64,000 nt of DNA from Budvicia diplopodorum (lineage in GTDB: Bacteria; Pseudomonadota; Gammaproteobacteria; Enterobacterales; Enterobacteriaceae): the NCBI RefSeq assembly GCF_009800925.1, contig NZ_WOYF01000008.1, positions 1 through 64,000 on the forward strand, written 5' to 3'. Positions 1-8,996 of this stretch are shown here, in pieces; position 1 is the stretch's first letter; every line of letters begins with the position of its first letter. The translations under genes and the position numbers were made by a program. Under the pieces are notes generated by a model. The model was not told the DNA's origin. It ran no database searches and saw only the letters and a list, made by a program, of their open reading frames with translations.

Positions 1-60
1 TAGTGGGTTACGCAAGGAGTCGTAACGAGAAACGAGATCAAGGGCCTGTCCAATGTGCAT

Positions 61-95
61 AAAAAAATCCGGAAACGGGTGAGCATTTCCGGATT
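61..95 (-). terminator. Rho-independent terminator of the acyltransferase operon
   Basis: A perfect 10-bp stem (AATCCGGAAA / TTTCCGGATT, 66-75 and 86-95) with a 10-base loop is followed, on the minus strand, by a run of seven T. It lies about 100 bases past the last gene of the minus-strand operon ending at 199. Bases 1-60 show no feature I can support. Confidence 0.8.
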
Positions 96-198
96 CTTAC
101 ACAACCACTGGATCGGTCAACCGATCCCTAACTGATCGGCATTACTCCAACGACGGAGGTGTTTTGCATTCTGGCCTAATAATTATTTAAGCCCCAGC

Positions 199-1413
199 CT
201 ATTTAAGCCCCAATGCGACCATTAGCTGGCTATACATTGCATCGGCGCTTTTCTTGTATCCATTTTGTGATAAATGAACCAAGTCGGGCTGGGCGTTACC
301 TTCTGCGGCCCAGTTCTGGATAGAACATTCTCTGCCCATAAACGCGCGCCAGTCCCAGAATAGCGTGTCCTGAGCCTGCGCTACTTCCCGTTGGATTTGA
401 ATAACGGCATTCAGCGGCTGGGGCTGCATTCGCTGGCATCCGCTCTGGTTTTTATTTTTGATGCTGTCGCTCGGGCCCATTAGCAGAATAACGGCCTGCG
501 GCATTGACTGACGAATCTGGATCACTTTTTGTTCTAACTGCTGCTTGTAGTTGGCCAGATCCAGCGTGTCATTAAACGCTTCATTGGTACCGTAAGACAA
601 AATAATCATATCCGGCTTGGTCTGAGCCAGCGTGTCTATCCACTGAGGCTGCCATTTGTCGACCATGGTTAGTGTTGCGCCGTTAATGCCTAACGCTGAA
701 ACAATGGCACCCGGCTGCTCACGGGTAATAAACCAGCCACCCAGCTTAAGCCCTTGGCCTGAACTGGCGGTAGCCTCTAACGGAAATGAGACCGGCTGCG
801 TTGGTGAGAAACGCCACTGCCCGTTGGTGGCCGCTAAGTTTACGGCGCTGGAATTGACTGCCAGACTAGCGTCACTGGCCGATGAATAGAGAGCCTGAGC
901 CAGATAGCGTTGATTATCTGCCGTGCGCAGCTTGATGCTAAGGCTACTTTGTTGGGCCGTTGGTTCAGCAATAAACCCGCCAAGCGGGAATTGATCCGAT
1001 TTATCTTTACGGCTAGTCAGTACGTTCCACGCCTTTTTATCATGGCTAAAAATGATGTGGGAATAGCGTTGTCCCGGAACGGCAACCGGATTAACAAAGC
1101 CAATACCGCCGTTATGGAACCGTTTTTGGAAACGATCTCTTAGCTGGCCGGTGAAGAAATCAGCGGCGGTATGGGAATCGCCCAGCTGAACGATATGTAC
1201 GCTGTGGTTAGCTGCGTTAGTTAACTTGGTCGAGAAAGTCGCCAGATTGGCTTCACCATAGTTGGTTAATTGTTGGTAATGTTCGCCGGGATTGATTGGG
1301 GACGTTTTCTCGATTTTTGTGGAGTGGCAGGATACCAACAGTAGCGTGGTGGCTAATGCCATCAGCCTGAGCGATGTCCTGATCATGTCTTGTTTTGTTG
1401 AAATTTTATTCAT
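199..1413 (-). CDS. SGNH/GDSL-fold lipoprotein, probable glycan O-acetyl transferase/esterase
   Basis: This 404-residue protein has a signal sequence ending in a lipobox (LLVSC, Cys29), so it is probably lipid-anchored in the envelope. The SGNH block I motif is VQLGDSH with nucleophile Ser80. A later YGTNEA segment and a C-terminal DLVHL His-containing segment fit the other blocks of the fold. The start overlaps the stop of the upstream SGNH gene by 4 bases (ATGA), so the two are translationally coupled. As third gene of an operon with an MBOAT acyltransferase, it probably moves acyl groups onto, or removes them from, a cell-surface polysaccharide. The target glycan cannot be told from the sequence. 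A GGGGCTTAAATA segment is duplicated around the stop codon. Confidence 0.75.
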   Translation of the reverse strand: MNKISTKQDMIRTSLRLMALATTLLLVSCHSTKIEKTSPINPGEHYQQLTNYGEANLATFSTKLTNAANHSVHIVQLGDSHTAADFFTGQLRDRFQKRFHNGGIGFVNPVAVPGQRYSHIIFSHDKKAWNVLTSRKDKSDQFPLGGFIAEPTAQQSSLSIKLRTADNQRYLAQALYSSASDASLAVNSSAVNLAATNGQWRFSPTQPVSFPLEATASSGQGLKLGGWFITREQPGAIVSALGINGATLTMVDKWQPQWIDTLAQTKPDMIILSYGTNEAFNDTLDLANYKQQLEQKVIQIRQSMPQAVILLMGPSDSIKNKNQSGCQRMQPQPLNAVIQIQREVAQAQDTLFWDWRAFMGRECSIQNWAAEGNAQPDLVHLSQNGYKKSADAMYSQLMVALGLK

Positions 1414-2591
1414 TTGTTCTCTGCTATTTTTGTTTCTTCTTTCGCTGTTTTATCCACCGAAACAAAGGAGAGTATACGCTCAGCAATCATCTTTTGCCCG
1501 GTCGGAGTAAAATGAGTGCCGTCATCGCTACGCAGTTTAACCTTGCTATTACCCACTTCAAGATAGTCTGAGTATGCCCCATCGTGATATTCAAAGATAT
1601 CATTGACCGGAATATACAGCTGCTCAGCCAGAGCAACCTCAGACTTATACAGACCGTTCAGGTAGCGTATGCCGTCAGACAGGGCCTGTTTGCGCATATT
1701 GGGTGGCCCGACCCAGATAACGTTAATATTCCGAGCTCTTGCCTGCGACAGGATGTCTTCTATCCGACTACGGTAAAGCTGTTCCCACTCTGCACTCATA
1801 AATTTATAGAATCTGGCGCCTTTATTTGGCGGCATATCCCACGGGTCATTGGGACCAAGGAAGATGACTATCAGACTGATATCTGGATTCTTTTCCAGCG
1901 TATCGGCAATGGTTCTCGGCCAGTTAAAGAAACCCGGATAGGCCAGACCGGTGCTTTGCTTACTGAGGTTAATGCTTTTAACCTCATACGCCGTGGCTAG
2001 CGTTTTCATCACATAGGGCGCAACCCCCTGCATCATCGAGTCGCCGACAAACAGTACTTGGTTTTCCGGCTTTAAGTGAATTGGCTGACCGGGAATAATA
2101 CGGTTGGTATTGTCCACTTTGGCTTCAGGCTCAGTGGTAATGATGCCTGATTCAACCATGGTCCCTGAGCCGACATCGGTGGTAATAGAGGTAATCTTCA
2201 GGAACGTCGGTATTTTGTACAGTAGCTTTTCCCGTAGCTCGGGCGTATTCCATTCACAGTCCGCTTGGTTAGACGCTAATACCGGTGATTTTTCTGCACC
2301 GGTTGGTTGCTGGTCATCACCGGTGTTTTCAGCGGTGGCGCTATTGGTTTCGCCGCTTAGCGTAGCGACAAACGCCTGCTTGGCGGCGACAAAGGCGCTG
2401 GTCAGGCGACCACCGCTGGTCCAGATTGGGCTTTCAACGCGCGACCACGGGCTTTCGCGGTGGAACTGCTGTTGCCAGTATAGCGAGAGGGACTGTTGGT
2501 TTAGCCAGACTAGCCCCAATGCGCTGAGCAGCAGGATATAAACCACTTTATATGCCTTGCTTAAGACATCGTTATAGTTAGAAGTTAGCAT
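1410..2591 (-). CDS. DUF459-like SGNH hydrolase, membrane anchored
   Basis: The protein has about 393 residues. One transmembrane helix (about residues 14-30) is followed by a Ser/Thr/Ala-rich periplasmic linker and an SGNH domain. The domain carries VLFVGDSMMQG (Ser185), FLGPNDPWD and a C-terminal DGTHF catalytic Asp/His block. I chose the ATG at 2591 because the upstream in-frame ATG lies deeper inside the MBOAT gene. The chosen start still overlaps that gene's stop by 14 bases, which suggests coupling. DUF459-type proteins often accompany MBOAT acyltransferases and are thought to complete acyl transfer in the periplasm. That role is inferred from family and context. Confidence 0.75.
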   Translation of the reverse strand: MLTSNYNDVLSKAYKVVYILLLSALGLVWLNQQSLSLYWQQQFHRESPWSRVESPIWTSGGRLTSAFVAAKQAFVATLSGETNSATAENTGDDQQPTGAEKSPVLASNQADCEWNTPELREKLLYKIPTFLKITSITTDVGSGTMVESGIITTEPEAKVDNTNRIIPGQPIHLKPENQVLFVGDSMMQGVAPYVMKTLATAYEVKSINLSKQSTGLAYPGFFNWPRTIADTLEKNPDISLIVIFLGPNDPWDMPPNKGARFYKFMSAEWEQLYRSRIEDILSQARARNINVIWVGPPNMRKQALSDGIRYLNGLYKSEVALAEQLYIPVNDIFEYHDGAYSDYLEVGNSKVKLRSDDGTHFTPTGQKMIAERILSFVSVDKTAKEETKIAENK

Positions 2592-3993
2592 AAATGAACC
2601 CCGGAACCCCAGCAGGAGCAAATATGAATACCAGCGTTAAAAAGGCGATTAATGGAGCGGGGTAGGCATACCAGGGTAATCGTTCAACCATGTTGACCAA
2701 CGACGCTTTGATTTTGGTCCACAGCGGATAAATCGACACTAACAGTACAAACAGCCAGACGAGGACTGCATTGCAGTCTAAGAATAGTGATGACAGCGAG
2801 ATTTCGCTCAGGCGATGCAATATCACCCCGGCACTGCCAAAATCGCTGGCGCGGAAAAATATCCACGCGAAGCAAACGTAGTGGAACGTGAGCAGCTGGG
2901 CTGCCAGATTAGAGACGATATGGCCGCTGGCCGAGGCTGGCCGGTATTTATGTTTAATATTGAACAGGACGAGCCCAAGCCCATGCAGGGCACCCCAAAC
3001 GATAAAGTTAAGGCCCACGCCGTGCCAGATACCGGAAATAACCATCGCGGCCATCAGGTTAGCGTTTTTTCGCATAAACCCATTTTTGTTGCCGCCCAGC
3101 GGGATATAAATATAGTCCCGGATGAACTCAGACAGGCTGATATGCCAGCGTTTCCAGAACTCTTGCAGGTTGTGAGATAAATACGGCGAGTTAAAGTTCT
3201 TGGGTACCTGAAAGCCCAGCAGCAGCGCCAGACCGGTAACTAAGTTGGTATAGCCTGAAAAGTTAAAATAGATCTGCCACGCATAGGCATAAACGGCGAT
3301 CAGGATTTGCAATGGCTCGGCGTTGTCGGGGGATTCAAATACGCCGTTAACCAAGTTCTCTGCCAGAAAGGCGCTGCACAAAAATAGCTTAGCAATGGCC
3401 CATGCGATCAGGGCGATAGCCCGATTAACGTTGAGCAGTTCGCGGGGCTGTTGCGGATGAATCTGCGGCAGAAATACGCTGGCCCGGTTAATCGGGCCAG
3501 CGACGATGCTGGGTAAAAAGCACAGGTAGAGAATTAAGTCTGGAAATGATGCCGGTTTAATTTCCTCTTTACACACCGAGACCACATAGCTGACGGAGTG
3601 AAACGCGTAGAACGACAGCCCCAGAGGAACCAGTATATCGAGCACCGGCATCTCAACGGTTAAACCGATCTGCGCGAGCTTAGCCTGAAGCCCTTCGCGA
3701 AAGAAAGGATAGTATTTAAACAGGGTAAAGCAGGAGACCACCAGAGCGGTCAGCAAAATGTAAACCGGCTTTTTGCCGCTCAGCCTATTGGATGTCGATA
3801 ACCGCCCCAGCAGATAGATGAATATGCTGTATCCAAACAGGATAACGGCTGAACCGATAGAAAATGAATAGACAAACAGATAGCTTGCCGCAATGAGCAA
3901 ATAGTTTTGAACGGCAACATAAGGCCGGAGTAACCAATAGAGTAAAAAGAAAATGACAAAGTAATAAGAAAAATCTAACGAGAAAAAACTCAT
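2578..3993 (-). CDS. MBOAT-family O-acyltransferase (AlgI/DltB-like)
   Basis: This is a 471-residue polytopic membrane protein of the MBOAT family, which passes acetyl groups across the inner membrane to envelope polymers. The hallmark region is present: FWKRWHISLSEF with His284, and SGIWHGVGLNFIVWGALHG with the essential His324. A NFSGYTN segment (244-250) is also typical of AlgI-like members. I chose the ATG at 3993 because the protein then begins MSFFSLDF, as in the family. The longer frame to 4041 adds a hydrophilic, atypical leader. It is the first gene of a three-gene operon with two SGNH proteins, the usual set for O-acetylation of an exopolysaccharide or lipopolysaccharide. No glycosyltransferase genes lie within the window, so the substrate is unknown. 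Confidence 0.85.
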   Translation of the reverse strand: MSFFSLDFSYYFVIFFLLYWLLRPYVAVQNYLLIAASYLFVYSFSIGSAVILFGYSIFIYLLGRLSTSNRLSGKKPVYILLTALVVSCFTLFKYYPFFREGLQAKLAQIGLTVEMPVLDILVPLGLSFYAFHSVSYVVSVCKEEIKPASFPDLILYLCFLPSIVAGPINRASVFLPQIHPQQPRELLNVNRAIALIAWAIAKLFLCSAFLAENLVNGVFESPDNAEPLQILIAVYAYAWQIYFNFSGYTNLVTGLALLLGFQVPKNFNSPYLSHNLQEFWKRWHISLSEFIRDYIYIPLGGNKNGFMRKNANLMAAMVISGIWHGVGLNFIVWGALHGLGLVLFNIKHKYRPASASGHIVSNLAAQLLTFHYVCFAWIFFRASDFGSAGVILHRLSEISLSSLFLDCNAVLVWLFVLLVSIYPLWTKIKASLVNMVERLPWYAYPAPLIAFLTLVFIFAPAGVPGFIYANF

Positions 3994-4460
3994 TTGCCCC
4001 GACCTGTACGCTAAATACTGGTATCTGTCCCTGATAGGCAAATAATTTACGATAAAGGCCGATAACCATCAGCGGTGATGAATTATGAAGCAGCATCCCG
4101 ACGGGGCGGTGTTGTAGGGCCTATATGCTATCAGAGACGGAAATTACTCTATGATTGCGTGAGATTATCCCATTTCGCGAATTTAAAACCAACGCCTTTT
4201 TATTCTATTTCAGAAAAAGTTGGCGATTAAATAAATAGCCAAAAACTTACTGATTAGTCTTTTATTAATAGCTTTATTAACCGTTTTATTACGTTAAGGG
4301 GAAAATAATTACCGGCGGTTTATTGGCTATTATTAGATGCGCTATTGCCACCGTTTCTTTATGCAATTTCAAATTAGCTATTGGTTTCATCATGGTGCTT
4401 CATGTGGCGATAGCGCGTTTACTGTCTAACAACGGCAGCCAACGCCAACGCGAGTCAGCA
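3994..4460. other. Intergenic region between acyltransferase operon and emrB
   Basis: This AT-rich gap of 467 bases lies upstream of the MBOAT operon and downstream of emrB. It should contain the MBOAT promoter. I see no convincing hairpin, repeat or small gene. Confidence 0.5.
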
Positions 4461-5987
4461 TTAATGCCCGCTAGACGTGCCCTTCGCCGCCATAATAAAC
4501 GGGGGCTTAGCAAACCAAATAAGCACAATCATCGCCAAAAAAATCCAACCTAACAGGGTAAAGTAGTCGATGGTTGACATCATATAGGCCTGTTGAACTA
4601 TCTGATTATCAACGCTAGCCAGATTTTGTTGAGTGATGCCGCCAACGGAATGTAGGTAATCCAGCGTATTTTGGTTATAGATGCTGACGTTTTCATTAAT
4701 ATTGGCGTGGTGAAAGACTTCCCGACGGTTCCAGATCCAGGTTGTCAGCGATGAGGCAAAGCTGGCGCCTAGAGTTCTTAGGAAGGTGGCCAGCCCTGAG
4801 CCATCGGCGATATCGGGGCCAGAGAGCTTCGACAGTAGAATTGACGTCAACGGCATAAAGAACATGGCAACGCCTATCCCCATATACAGCTGCACTTCGG
4901 CAATATGCCTGAAATCGATATCGGTATTAAACAGCGCGCGAATAAAGCAAGAGCTGCTGATAACGGTAAATGAAATGCTGGTCAGCAGCCTCAGATCGAA
5001 CCGGTGAGCGTAATTACCCACGATCGGCGCGAGGAAAAACGGAATTATTCCCATTGGCGCTGCGGCCAGCCCGGCCCAAATGGCCGTGTATCCCATTTGT
5101 GTTTGTAACCATTGAGGAAGGATGATGTTAATAGAGAAAAAGGCAGAATAGCCCAGCACCAGCACCAGCGTTCCGATGGTAAAGTTGCGATCCTTAAACA
5201 GATTGAGTTTTACGATAGGATTTTTCTCGGTCAGCTCCCAAATAACAAAGCAAGTCAGTGCAACCCCGGCGATCAACGACATCCAGAGAATAAAATGAGA
5301 TTCAAACCAGTCGAGATCGTTGCCTTTATCCAGCACAACCTGCAGGGTGCCGACGCCAAGCACCAGAAGCATCAGCCCGATATAGTCGATCGGTGATTTT
5401 ACAATTTTTTCCGGCATTCCTCTCAGCTGAGTCAGCACCACGAAAATGGCAAACACCCCGATTGGCACATTGATAAAGAAGATCCACGGCCAGGTGTAGT
5501 TATCGGTGATCCATCCGCCGGTTATGGGCCCGACAATCGGTGCAACCACCGTTAGCATTGATATGAGCGCCAATGCCAGCCCTCGCTTAGCTTTGGGGAA
5601 AATCGCCAGTAGCAGCGTTTGTGACATCGGGAACAGCGGCCCGGCAAAGAATCCCTGTAGCGCGCGAAAGAAAATGAGCTGCGGCATGGACTGAGCCATA
5701 CCGCATAAAAATGAGGTAATGGAAAACAGACCGATAGCCACGGAAAACAGCTTTATTGGCCCAAACCGGCGGGAACACCAGCCGGTCAAGGGCAGGGCAA
5801 TAGCATTACAAACGGAAAACGAGGTAATAACCCAAATGCCCTGATCGGAACTTACGCCAAGGTTACCGGCAATGGTCGGCAGGGCCACGTTGGCAATCGT
5901 GGTATCCAGCACTTGCATAAAGGTTGCAAGCGCAATACCAATGGTGGCCAACGGCAGGCTAAGGGGCCGAAAATCCGCATCACTCAT
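4461..5987 (-). CDS. emrB: EmrB-type multidrug exporter (MFS DHA2 family)
   Basis: This 508-residue protein has about 14 membrane segments. It carries the DHA2 signature near the N terminus (LDTTIANVALPTIAGNLG) and the family motif GPITGGWITDNY at the end of the fifth helix. Such pumps use the proton gradient to drive drugs into an EmrA-TolC conduit. The start overlaps the emrA stop by 4 bases (ATGA). The gene order emrR-emrA-emrB on one strand matches E. coli. Substrates (uncouplers, hydrophobic toxins) are inferred from the family. Confidence 0.92.
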   Translation of the reverse strand: MSDADFRPLSLPLATIGIALATFMQVLDTTIANVALPTIAGNLGVSSDQGIWVITSFSVCNAIALPLTGWCSRRFGPIKLFSVAIGLFSITSFLCGMAQSMPQLIFFRALQGFFAGPLFPMSQTLLLAIFPKAKRGLALALISMLTVVAPIVGPITGGWITDNYTWPWIFFINVPIGVFAIFVVLTQLRGMPEKIVKSPIDYIGLMLLVLGVGTLQVVLDKGNDLDWFESHFILWMSLIAGVALTCFVIWELTEKNPIVKLNLFKDRNFTIGTLVLVLGYSAFFSINIILPQWLQTQMGYTAIWAGLAAAPMGIIPFFLAPIVGNYAHRFDLRLLTSISFTVISSSCFIRALFNTDIDFRHIAEVQLYMGIGVAMFFMPLTSILLSKLSGPDIADGSGLATFLRTLGASFASSLTTWIWNRREVFHHANINENVSIYNQNTLDYLHSVGGITQQNLASVDNQIVQQAYMMSTIDYFTLLGWIFLAMIVLIWFAKPPFIMAAKGTSSGH

Positions 5988-7222
5988 TGATTCATTCCGG
6001 TCACATTTTTAGTCTGAGCGGCATCGGGCCTGTTGCTGCCGTTGTCGTGCAAAATAGACTCAACCAGTTGGTCAGCCTTGACCATTTGATCCTGATAAAC
6101 GTTGGTAGAAAAACGCGGTTTTCCCGTTGGTGCATTGGGCAATAGCAGGCCATCAGTATCGTGTAGATCGATGCTAACCACGGATGAAAGCCCGATTCGT
6201 AGCGGATATTTATCCAGATTATCGCCGTCTAGCTGAATGCGAACGGGCAACCTTTGAACTATTTTTATCCAGTTACCGCTGGCATTTTGGGCCGGTAATA
6301 GTGCGAAAGCGCTGCCGGTTCCCATTCCCAGCGATTCAATTTTACCGCGGTATTTGACCTTATCGCCGTATAAATCCACCGTGATGGTGGCAGGCTGGCC
6401 AATACGCATCTCCTGCATCTGATTTTCTTTAAAGTTGGCATCAATCCAGATTTGATCTTTTGGCACGATCGCCATCATAGATGTGCCCGACGGAATATGG
6501 CTACCAACCTGAACCACTCGCTTTGCTACATAGCCGCTGACCGGTGCGACAATGGTGGTTCGTTGGTTATTCAGGTAGCTCTGGCGTAGCTGAGCAATGG
6601 CCGCTTTAATTTCCGGATGAGACTCGATAATGGTGTCGTCCACCAGCGCAATATTGGTTGCCAGCTCTTTTTGAGCGGCAATCAAATCGTTTTTCGCCGA
6701 GCGCTGGGTATCACGATAGTGGAGCAGATCTTCCTGTGAAATGGCTCCTGAAGCCGATAGCTTTTGGCGGCGGTTATAGTCATCGGTCGCCTGAGCGTAG
6801 GCGACCTGTTTCATTTCAACCTGAGCCCGATAGCTGTCGACATTACTGTACAGGCCGCGTACCTGACGAACGGCCTGAGCTAGGCTCGCTTCGGCATTTT
6901 GTAAGGCAATCTCAGTATCGTGAGGGTCGAGCAAAACCATCGTCTGGCCCTGTAAAACATAGTCTCCCTCATCGGCCACCACCTCAGTGACAATGCCGGA
7001 AATCTGTGGCGTAACCACGATCAGGTTACCGTTGACATAGGCATTGTCGGTCTCTTCGTAATAGCGACTATAGAGCGCATAGTATAAATAGCTGCCGACG
7101 CCACCGATGATGATAATCGCCAATAAAATAAGAAACGACAGTTTGCGTTTATTGCTCTTTTTAATCGACTGCCCTGACGATGGCGTATCGTTAGCCGAGG
7201 TTTGAATAGGCTGCTCTGCCAT
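5984..7222 (-). CDS. emrA: EmrA-type membrane fusion protein
   Basis: This 412-residue HlyD/EmrA-family adaptor has a short cytoplasmic N terminus and one transmembrane helix (about 28-50). The conserved EETDNAYVNGNLIVVTPQIS segment that opens the lipoyl/barrel-sandwich domain follows, then a long alpha-hairpin (about 105-220) and a return to the barrel (TTIVAPVSGYV). It would bridge EmrB in the inner membrane to TolC. It overlaps emrB by 4 bases and lies 51 bases downstream of the MarR-type regulator gene, so the three probably share one transcript. Confidence 0.92.
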   Translation of the reverse strand: MAEQPIQTSANDTPSSGQSIKKSNKRKLSFLILLAIIIIGGVGSYLYYALYSRYYEETDNAYVNGNLIVVTPQISGIVTEVVADEGDYVLQGQTMVLLDPHDTEIALQNAEASLAQAVRQVRGLYSNVDSYRAQVEMKQVAYAQATDDYNRRQKLSASGAISQEDLLHYRDTQRSAKNDLIAAQKELATNIALVDDTIIESHPEIKAAIAQLRQSYLNNQRTTIVAPVSGYVAKRVVQVGSHIPSGTSMMAIVPKDQIWIDANFKENQMQEMRIGQPATITVDLYGDKVKYRGKIESLGMGTGSAFALLPAQNASGNWIKIVQRLPVRIQLDGDNLDKYPLRIGLSSVVSIDLHDTDGLLLPNAPTGKPRFSTNVYQDQMVKADQLVESILHDNGSNRPDAAQTKNVTGMNQ

Positions 7223-7273
7223 GATATTTCCTGATAGTTCTCTGATGGTTAAACGTAGAGGCCGGTATGAAAC

Positions 7274-7717
7274 TTACTCTGCGCCGGAATCGATTATTTT
7301 CTTAATCAAGTGCTTTAAGGTACTGATTTCGTCATCGTTCAAATTCCGGGTCATGCTAATAGAGGTATCGAACACAATCTGAGGAACTTGGGCTATCAGC
7401 TCATCGCCGCGCGGTGTTGGCTGAATGATGACCTGACGGCGGTCTTGAGCGTTTTTTACCCTAACCAGCAGGCCCTTTTTCTCTAAACGATCTAACAGAC
7501 GGGTCAATGCCCCTCCGTCGAGGCTGAGACGACGGCAAATTTCAACCGGATTAACCATGCCCTTGCTGATACAAATAATCACTTTAAACTGCGCTGCGGT
7601 GATATCCAGATGAGCCGTACGCTGATTGAGTTCCCGGTCTTTATGCTGATTCAGCAAATGTATTAAGTGCCCTAACGATCTTTCGCTAGCGGGCACGTTG
7701 TCACCAGAAGTTTTCAT
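7274..7717 (-). CDS. emrR: MarR/EmrR-family transcriptional repressor
   Basis: This 147-residue winged-helix protein has the MarR signature: the recognition region GGALTRLLDRLEKKGLLVR (about 88-106) followed by the wing DRRQVIIQPTPRG. As first gene of the emrRAB-like operon it should repress the pump and be released by pump substrates. A 12-bp palindrome sits about 50 bases upstream of the start. The symbol is by position and family; it could be a different MarR member controlling the same pump. Confidence 0.85.
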   Translation of the reverse strand: MKTSGDNVPASERSLGHLIHLLNQHKDRELNQRTAHLDITAAQFKVIICISKGMVNPVEICRRLSLDGGALTRLLDRLEKKGLLVRVKNAQDRRQVIIQPTPRGDELIAQVPQIVFDTSISMTRNLNDDEISTLKHLIKKIIDSGAE

Positions 7718-7767
7718 TTAGATACTCAGGGTTAACGTTGTCTTTTTCATCAAGAATATGGAGGTAA

Positions 7768-7779
7768 TTGCCTAGGCAA
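7768..7779. promoter_or_regulatory. Candidate MarR-type operator palindrome
   Basis: TTGCCTAGGCAA is a perfect 12-bp palindrome about 50 bases upstream of the emrR start codon, in an AT-rich promoter-like stretch. Size, symmetry and position fit a MarR-family operator for autoregulation. The assignment is inference. Confidence 0.5.
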
Positions 7780-7971
7780 ATATAGGGTAAGATACCCGAA
7801 GTCGTCAATCCGGCGGTGAAAAAAATTTATGTTATGACGCGAAAGCGGCGATAGTCCGGTTTCTTAACTATCCGTATTTATCCGTATCGCCGCTGGCCTG
7901 AAGCCGTGATGACCCAATGGAGGAAGTGTAGAAGTGAACACATCTTATTACAAATGAAGGGAAGTACTCGG

Positions 7972-8622
7972 TTACTGTTCCAGCCAGTGGCTATCTGACT
8001 GAATGAACTTAACCATCAGGTCCGCCAGATTGGCATAAAAGCCGAATGCGTCGTGTTTTCTGCATGCCTGACTAAAGTCTGGCAGCCAGCTTAGCAGTTG
8101 GGCAATTTGCTGTTTTTGTAGTAACAGTAGCGCCTCTTGTCGTTCAGGCTGCTCTGCTGATGCATAGGCTAAGTGGCCGATCAGTTCCAACAAAACGGCA
8201 AGGTGATCTTCCGGTTCGTTAAACGCACTATGTAGCTTGAGCCCGAGGCTGGCTAGCTGTGCCTGAACGTCGGAGCAGGCCTGCTGCCTGAACTTTGGCG
8301 CGCTGCTTTTATCGGTATGGATAGAGGCATAAGGCTGGGTTTCAACCGGCTTTGGCATTAAAAATAGACCGGCAAAATCGGCTGAGAGTTCGAGCACGGC
8401 GTCCTGTCGCAGGTTTAATGCCGTTAAAGACTGCTTAAACTGATTAACCGATGCGGTTAATGACGCTTCGGTGCCCAGCGCGGTTAGCCATTGATTAACC
8501 GGTGGTGAAAGCAGGCGGGCAATGCCCTCTGAATCTAGCTCTTTGGCAAACAGCCCGCTAAACCAAGCGTAAATAGTCGCCCTGTGCTGGCAGATAAGCG
8601 CCAGATCTTGATTGTGGCTCAT
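7972..8622 (-). CDS. torD: TorD, chaperone for TMAO reductase TorA
   Basis: This 216-residue all-helical protein belongs to the TorD/DmsD family. These bind the Tat signal peptide and apo-form of molybdoenzymes and help insert the molybdenum cofactor. The family segment EPEDHLAVLLELIGHL (EPxDH, about 138-153) is present. It lies downstream of torA on the same strand. In E. coli the two genes are adjacent with almost no gap; here 374 bases of hairpin-rich DNA separate them, so torD may be expressed less tightly with torA. Confidence 0.93.
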   Translation of the reverse strand: MSHNQDLALICQHRATIYAWFSGLFAKELDSEGIARLLSPPVNQWLTALGTEASLTASVNQFKQSLTALNLRQDAVLELSADFAGLFLMPKPVETQPYASIHTDKSSAPKFRQQACSDVQAQLASLGLKLHSAFNEPEDHLAVLLELIGHLAYASAEQPERQEALLLLQKQQIAQLLSWLPDFSQACRKHDAFGFYANLADLMVKFIQSDSHWLEQ

Positions 8623-8996
8623 GAGGTACTCCCGTTTGGCTTTGCCATCAGACTGCTGACAAAGTCGTTCAATTTGGTTTTATCGTAAGTTTCGTCCGCG
8701 TCATCAACGCCGGAATATTCGCTTTGCCTAGCGGCCGAGGGGCGGCGTTTTTAGGTGCATAGGGCTCCGGGCATAGCTTTCCTAGGGGCGCTCCGGCGGG
8801 CAAGCCCGCTACGACCCCAACGGACAACGCCGTCGGGAACGGGGTTGAACAACACGTAAGTGTTGGCCCGTAGGGCAGGCTACAGGAAGTAGCCTATAAA
8901 ACTCTCCCTTCGATTGACTATTTTAAGACCAAGCATTCAATGATTAAGGTTTGTCATCAATCTGTTGGCCGCCGTATTTACAGCGGCCATTTTACG
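8623..8996. repeat. GC-rich hairpin cluster between torA and torD
   Basis: This 374-base gap interrupts torAD. Its middle (about 8740-8900) is GC-rich and holds several short perfect inverted repeats: GCGGGCAAGCCCGC (8796-8809), CAACACGTAAGTGTTG (8850-8865) and GGCTACAGGAAGTAGCC (8878-8894). No credible gene is seen. It looks like an inserted repetitive element, but there is no second copy in the window. Confidence 0.5.

Noticed and set aside
2815-3180. 121-residue plus-strand frame inside the MBOAT gene
   Set aside because: It is antisense to conserved MBOAT motifs and has no domain of its own.
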